This document shows, one piece after another, positions 6,278 through 9,764 of a DNA stretch of 9,764 bases. Within the stretch, counting starts at the first letter, position 1; each line of letters begins with the position of its first letter. The stretch is taken from contig JAOABO010000064.1 of the NCBI GenBank assembly GCA_026418315.1, forward strand, positions 1 through 9,764, in the 5' to 3' direction. Below the pieces are notes generated by a model, which saw nothing but the letters and a program-made list of their open reading frames with translations, was not told the origin of the DNA and made no database searches. This DNA comes from Bacteroidia bacterium (GTDB lineage Bacteria; Bacteroidota; Bacteroidia; B-17B0; Aurantibacillaceae). The translations under genes were made by a program, and so were the position numbers.

Positions 6278-8989
6278 TTAATGCTGCACTACTAATTTTT
6301 CTGTAACTACACCTTGCTCTGTATGTATTTGTACAAAATACAAGCCATTAGGAATATTTGAAATATCCAATGTTACAGAAGTTTCTCCTTTAAATGCTTT
6401 TTGTAAAAGTATTTTTCCACTGATGTCCTGAAGAATAATACTTTGAATATTGATGGCTGATTGAATAAAAACAGAGGTGTTGGCGGGATTGGGAAGGAGT
6501 AGAAAATATTGTTTTCTGCCATTGTTTACATAATAATTGGTTTCATTTTGGTTCATCATTACTACATTATTAGAAAAATTTTTCTCTTTTGTTTCATTAT
6601 TAGCATTTTCCTCTGATTGAGATAATCTATTAGATGGTACACAGGGGAAGGGATCTATATATGCTCTGAAATGAGAACCTTCTTTTGCTTTGAATCCATC
6701 TTTTAATACGATTTTGTCGCCCGCTCTGAATGTTATATCTGCACCTGGATTGACCACAAAATCACCAACAGAAGTTTTTGAGGTTACATTTTTACCCGCT
6801 GTAATTGTATTACGGGCTTCAAACACATCTTCTTCATTTGAAAAATTTGGATTAGGGTAAACTTCATTTTGTAAATATAAATCAAATGGAGATATTTCAT
6901 TCATAATGAAATTGATATTATCATCTGTAATCTCTACGTGTTGTTGATTATCATCTGGAGCATATAGAATATTAAATAGAGTTGTTGTGTAATTTGGATT
7001 TTTTAGATATAAAATATTTGAGTTTGGTAGAAAATTAAATTGGGGATTCAAGAAAAAATTGCTTCGAATGTTATAGTAAAAAGTTGGAGTTGAAGAATAG
7101 CCAAATACCCACAAATTACCTTTATCAAACCCGAGAGAACTTAAGGTGGGTATAAAGCAATGATTAGGATGGTATGCAGTGCCTCCCTTATATACCAAAG
7201 ATTTATTTGTGTATCTCATACCTCCAGGTGCATTATCAACAGCACTGCTATTAATTGAATATACTTTCATACTTTCGAGTATTGTCCAAAATGTACATTC
7301 TTGCTTTTGCGCATCAAATATAATATAAAAAGTATTATCATTGTCTGGAACAGCCCATATTTTAGCCCTACCTCTTGCTTCTAAGTACTTTATAATATGA
7401 CTGGGCTTGCAAGATGAGAGCATATCAACCATTAAAGTCCCCCATCCAAAACCCTGATTTCCATTTACTCCTTTATTACTCCCGTTAGAAATGGCAATAC
7501 GTTTTCTAATATAAAGTGGATAATTGATATTTCCTAGTATATTGTTACCATTATATGCTCTACCTCCATAATCATCCAAGTAGTGTGATATTAACATTTG
7601 TTGTGCTGCCGGTGTGTTTAATACTTTTTTTGCCCACTCAGCTTCAGCGTCAGAACCAAGCCCTTCTCCAAAGAATTTAACAAAATATTGATCTCCTAAT
7701 GGAATATTTGCTCCGTAATGTGGAGAGTCGAAAGTAATCCATGCGCGGATCCCGTTTTTCTTCCAAACAGTGTTGAATTTATATGCAGCTAGTTTAGTAA
7801 TTAGTCCACCCATGCTTCCACCGGCCAAAATGATTTGGTGTTTTGAAGACTTTGTTTGGTCAATATACAACAACAATGTTTCCAAAACCCTTACATTTTC
7901 CTCTATATCTCTGGTACTATTCTTGAATTCTAAGTAGATAACATCAAAACCCTCATCAACTAATTTGTTTACCAATATTTTTCCTTTCTGTAAATTTTGA
8001 TAATCCAATATACCATCTTTATCTAAATCTCCAAGATCCTGATTATCCCAATTGGAAAATATTGACCAATTTAATAGTCCAAAGTTATTTAATTGACCTG
8101 CATTCATACCTGGGTCAAATCCCTCTACAAAAATAAAAGGCTTCTTTACAGTTTTAGAATTATTACCACATCCATACCGAATAGTTGCTTTTCCTACCAG
8201 ATCATCTGGATCATTTGAATATCCACCAACATAAAATTCATAATCATCACTCAAATGAGAGATCTTAATCACTTGAAATTTATATGAATTATTAGTAAGA
8301 TTATTATTAATTAATCGGAATACTTTGTCTCTATCAACATAAATACTATTGTTTTCTTTGTAATTAAACCCATTTGATGATACCAAGGTAATTGTATCAT
8401 TCGTATTTTGGAATATAAATCTTCTTTTCAATTTAAAAGAAATATTCTCCTTATCTATTAAAAGAATTAACGGTGCTATAAGACATACTCTTCTTTTATC
8501 ATATATATTTTGAATGTTATCTGTATTCTCTGTAAGATAATCATTATTATTAATACTAATATAACCAGAGTCAATTGCTGATTTTTTAATTATATTAAAT
8601 TCTACATTTATAACTCCTATTGGAATAATATTTGAATCATTATACAAGTTATGTGCTTCAATGAATAAATTGTCAAGATTAGTTTTCTTTAATGATGAGT
8701 TTGTATCTCTGAATAAGGAGTTCTTGACAATACCATATAACACATCTCTGAATAATATACTATTTGTAATAATAGTATCATCTTTATTGTCCATAAACTT
8801 CATTATCAATGAATCGGAACCTAAGTATAGTAATCCTGTATCCCAATGATTTGGATTGATATTGCGGACAAATTCATTATTTGTAAAATGTATAACCTTT
8901 CTATTACTTGAATCTATTTGAGAAACTAAAGAATCATGAATAATGGTCACTAAAATTAAAATATATAAGTTATGTAGATAATGTTTCAT
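6278..8989 (-). CDS. Secreted alpha/beta hydrolase with 3-coathanger-stack-like module and T9SS type A sorting domain
   Basis: A 903-residue exported protein. Residues 1-23 form a signal peptide (hydrophobic IVYLL-type core at 8-17, cleavage near LVSQ). Residues about 25-280 are Asn/Ile/Asp-rich and unrecognised. The hydrolase core is about 283-430: PFIFVEGFDPGMN (284-296), an EF-hand-like DLDKDGILD (321-329), the nucleophile elbow GGSMG (390-394, S392) and ITFDSPHYGAN (418-428), which resembles lipase/PGAP1-type enzymes. H607 or H610 (HPNHCFIPTLSSLG) could be the catalytic His; the acid is not clear. Residues 722-778 (EARNTITAG, GADITFRAGDKIVLKDGF) look like the 3-coathanger-stack module common before sorting tails. 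About 830-903 is the T9SS sorting domain (LLPNPANTSV, LQDISGKIL, IPNGLYFVQI). It should be surface-anchored or secreted; substrate unknown (ester, lipid or peptide). It follows the lipoprotein gene by 2 bp. The catalytic assignment is inferred from motifs. Confidence 0.85.
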   Translation of the reverse strand: MKHYLHNLYILILVTIIHDSLVSQIDSSNRKVIHFTNNEFVRNINPNHWDTGLLYLGSDSLIMKFMDNKDDTIITNSILFRDVLYGIVKNSLFRDTNSSLKKTNLDNLFIEAHNLYNDSNIIPIGVINVEFNIIKKSAIDSGYISINNNDYLTENTDNIQNIYDKRRVCLIAPLILLIDKENISFKLKRRFIFQNTNDTITLVSSNGFNYKENNSIYVDRDKVFRLINNNLTNNSYKFQVIKISHLSDDYEFYVGGYSNDPDDLVGKATIRYGCGNNSKTVKKPFIFVEGFDPGMNAGQLNNFGLLNWSIFSNWDNQDLGDLDKDGILDYQNLQKGKILVNKLVDEGFDVIYLEFKNSTRDIEENVRVLETLLLYIDQTKSSKHQIILAGGSMGGLITKLAAYKFNTVWKKNGIRAWITFDSPHYGANIPLGDQYFVKFFGEGLGSDAEAEWAKKVLNTPAAQQMLISHYLDDYGGRAYNGNNILGNINYPLYIRKRIAISNGSNKGVNGNQGFGWGTLMVDMLSSCKPSHIIKYLEARGRAKIWAVPDNDNTFYIIFDAQKQECTFWTILESMKVYSINSSAVDNAPGGMRYTNKSLVYKGGTAYHPNHCFIPTLSSLGFDKGNLWVFGYSSTPTFYYNIRSNFFLNPQFNFLPNSNILYLKNPNYTTTLFNILYAPDDNQQHVEITDDNINFIMNEISPFDLYLQNEVYPNPNFSNEEDVFEARNTITAGKNVTSKTSVGDFVVNPGADITFRAGDKIVLKDGFKAKEGSHFRAYIDPFPCVPSNRLSQSEENANNETKEKNFSNNVVMMNQNETNYYVNNGRKQYFLLLPNPANTSVFIQSAINIQSIILQDISGKILLQKAFKGETSVTLDISNIPNGLYFVQIHTEQGVVTEKLVVQH

Positions 8990-8991
8990 AT

Positions 8992-9552
8992 TTAATAAGT
9001 TAAAAATCCATTATTAAAATAAACAGTATCCATTGACACTCCGCTGCACGGAAATGAACCGAATATTTTAAAATAAAATGTTCCCTGCCCCGTCATCTCA
9101 CTCCAATCAAAATTATTCATTATAAAATAACCATCAAACTTGTCTGCACAACCAACAGGTATAGATATAACATCTTCACTGAAATCTACTCTAATATAAA
9201 GTTTGCTTTTATCATAAAAACCTTTTCCACGAAAAGAAGAAATACTAAAAACAAGACGAATAAAGTATTTTCCCACCACATCCTGATTGAGATTATAACA
9301 TTCCGCGCTGCATCGAAATGTGGTATCTTTACTGTCCTTATTAATTTGAACAGACATCGTATAGCTTTTTGTTGCTTGAAAATTATCCGGTAAAGCAGAA
9401 CAAAAATATACCCATTCTCCCTTGTTGAATTTAATGCCATAATTGAAATGATTAGTATCTATAGTAATATTCTCTTTCTTCAAAGTACAACAACTCATCC
9501 ATATTCCAAGAGATACCAAAATCAATTTAATTACTACTTTCTTTTTTTCCAT
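8992..9552 (-). CDS. Small Cys-containing putative lipoprotein, function unknown
   Basis: I do not recognise a family. The ATG at 9552 gives 186 residues beginning MEKKKVVIKLILVSLG, a Lys-rich n-region and hydrophobic core followed by MSCC; C21 or C22 could be the lipidated Cys, although W at -3 makes the lipobox atypical. An in-frame ATG at 9579 would add nine residues and bury the signal, so I prefer 9552. The mature part is mostly predicted beta-strand (SYTMSVQINKD, KLYIRVDFSED, GTFYFKIFGSF) with five further Cys (51, 81, 85, 135, 169), which may form disulfides. The gene overlaps the 3' end of its upstream neighbour by 19 nt and its stop is 2 bp before the hydrolase ATG, so the three are one operon and the products may work together at the cell surface. 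Orphan outer-membrane lipoproteins of this size are common in the phylum. Confidence 0.65.
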   Translation of the reverse strand: MEKKKVVIKLILVSLGIWMSCCTLKKENITIDTNHFNYGIKFNKGEWVYFCSALPDNFQATKSYTMSVQINKDSKDTTFRCSAECYNLNQDVVGKYFIRLVFSISSFRGKGFYDKSKLYIRVDFSEDVISIPVGCADKFDGYFIMNNFDWSEMTGQGTFYFKIFGSFPCSGVSMDTVYFNNGFLTY

Positions 9553-9764
9553 AAAATAAACTTTAAATCCCAAAGCCATCCAAAATTTTTAATACCACTT
9601 TTTACCTGGTCAGGAGCATATACATAGTGAACAGAAAATCCGGGTAATACTCTATCTTTCTTTTTAGGTTCTATGGATAATCTTATCATCATATCTAAGC
9701 TTATGTTTTGATATTTCCATTTTTCATATACAAAGTAATATTCGTATTTTGAAAATATTGGTAC
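9534..9764 (-). CDS. C-terminal end of an unrecognised protein, 5' part outside window
   Basis: The minus-strand frame entering at 9764 stays open for 76 codons to TAG at 9536-9534, while both other minus frames here hit stops. The visible residues run from VPIFSKYEYYFVYEK through MMIRLSIEPKKKDRVLPG and VHYVYAPDQV to a Trp/Lys-rich end WDLKFILWKKRK. No family is recognisable. The end overlaps the lipoprotein start by 19 nt, in the -1 frame relative to this gene, a layout that favours translational coupling. No start is seen, so size and localisation are unknown; the alternating charged and aromatic residues would fit a mostly beta protein. It is probably the preceding gene of the hydrolase operon. 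Confidence 0.55.
   Translation of the reverse strand, partial: VPIFSKYEYYFVYEKWKYQNISLDMMIRLSIEPKKKDRVLPGFSVHYVYAPDQVKSGIKNFGWLWDLKFILWKKRK

Noticed and set aside
9186..9440. Minus-strand open frame of 84 codons in a shifted frame inside the lipoprotein gene.
   Set aside because: It overlaps the better-supported lipoprotein frame completely, has no separate start signal and no recognisable product.

Overview
The window looks like a low-GC member of the Bacteroidota, most likely a Chitinophagales, Sphingobacteriales or Flavobacteriales-type organism. Four things in the sequence point there. One large secreted protein ends in a type IX secretion system (T9SS) sorting domain. The citrate synthase is the mitochondrial-like type. 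Several start codons are preceded by the Bacteroidota -7 promoter element TAnnTTTG, and most lack a Shine-Dalgarno sequence.

Left part (1-4030, all minus strand): housekeeping genes read in the order eno (enolase), gltA (citrate synthase), rimK (ATP-grasp glutamate ligase) and cysQ (3'(2'),5'-bisphosphate nucleotidase, cut by the left edge). The eno-gltA gap is 38 bp and the rimK-cysQ gap is 6 bp. The 109 bp gltA-rimK gap holds a plausible rimK promoter.

Middle (4031-6186): a 138 bp divergent promoter region, then two plus-strand genes. The first encodes a 2-oxoglutarate/Fe dioxygenase of the aspartyl/asparaginyl beta-hydroxylase (AspH/LpxO) family. The second encodes a PLP-dependent alpha-oxoamine synthase of the type that makes sphingoid-like lipid bases (serine palmitoyltransferase or cysteate acyltransferase group). 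Each has an exact TAnnTTTG element 13-14 nt before its ATG, with near-identical leaders. I infer that they are co-regulated and may act together in making and hydroxylating a membrane lipid. This is the most interesting unit in the window.

Right part (6278-9764, minus strand): an AT-rich accessory operon. It starts outside the window with a gene whose last 76 codons are visible. Next is a small Cys-rich putative lipoprotein whose start overlaps that gene by 19 nt. Two bases later comes a 903-residue secreted alpha/beta hydrolase with a GxSxG elbow, an EF-hand-like calcium loop, a 3-coathanger-stack-like module and a T9SS type A sorting tail. The upstream two products are not recognisable to me. 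The plus-strand and minus-strand blocks converge in 6187-6277, which holds only a weak hairpin. I saw no tRNA, rRNA, insertion sequence, CRISPR array or gene-free stretch above 300 bases.
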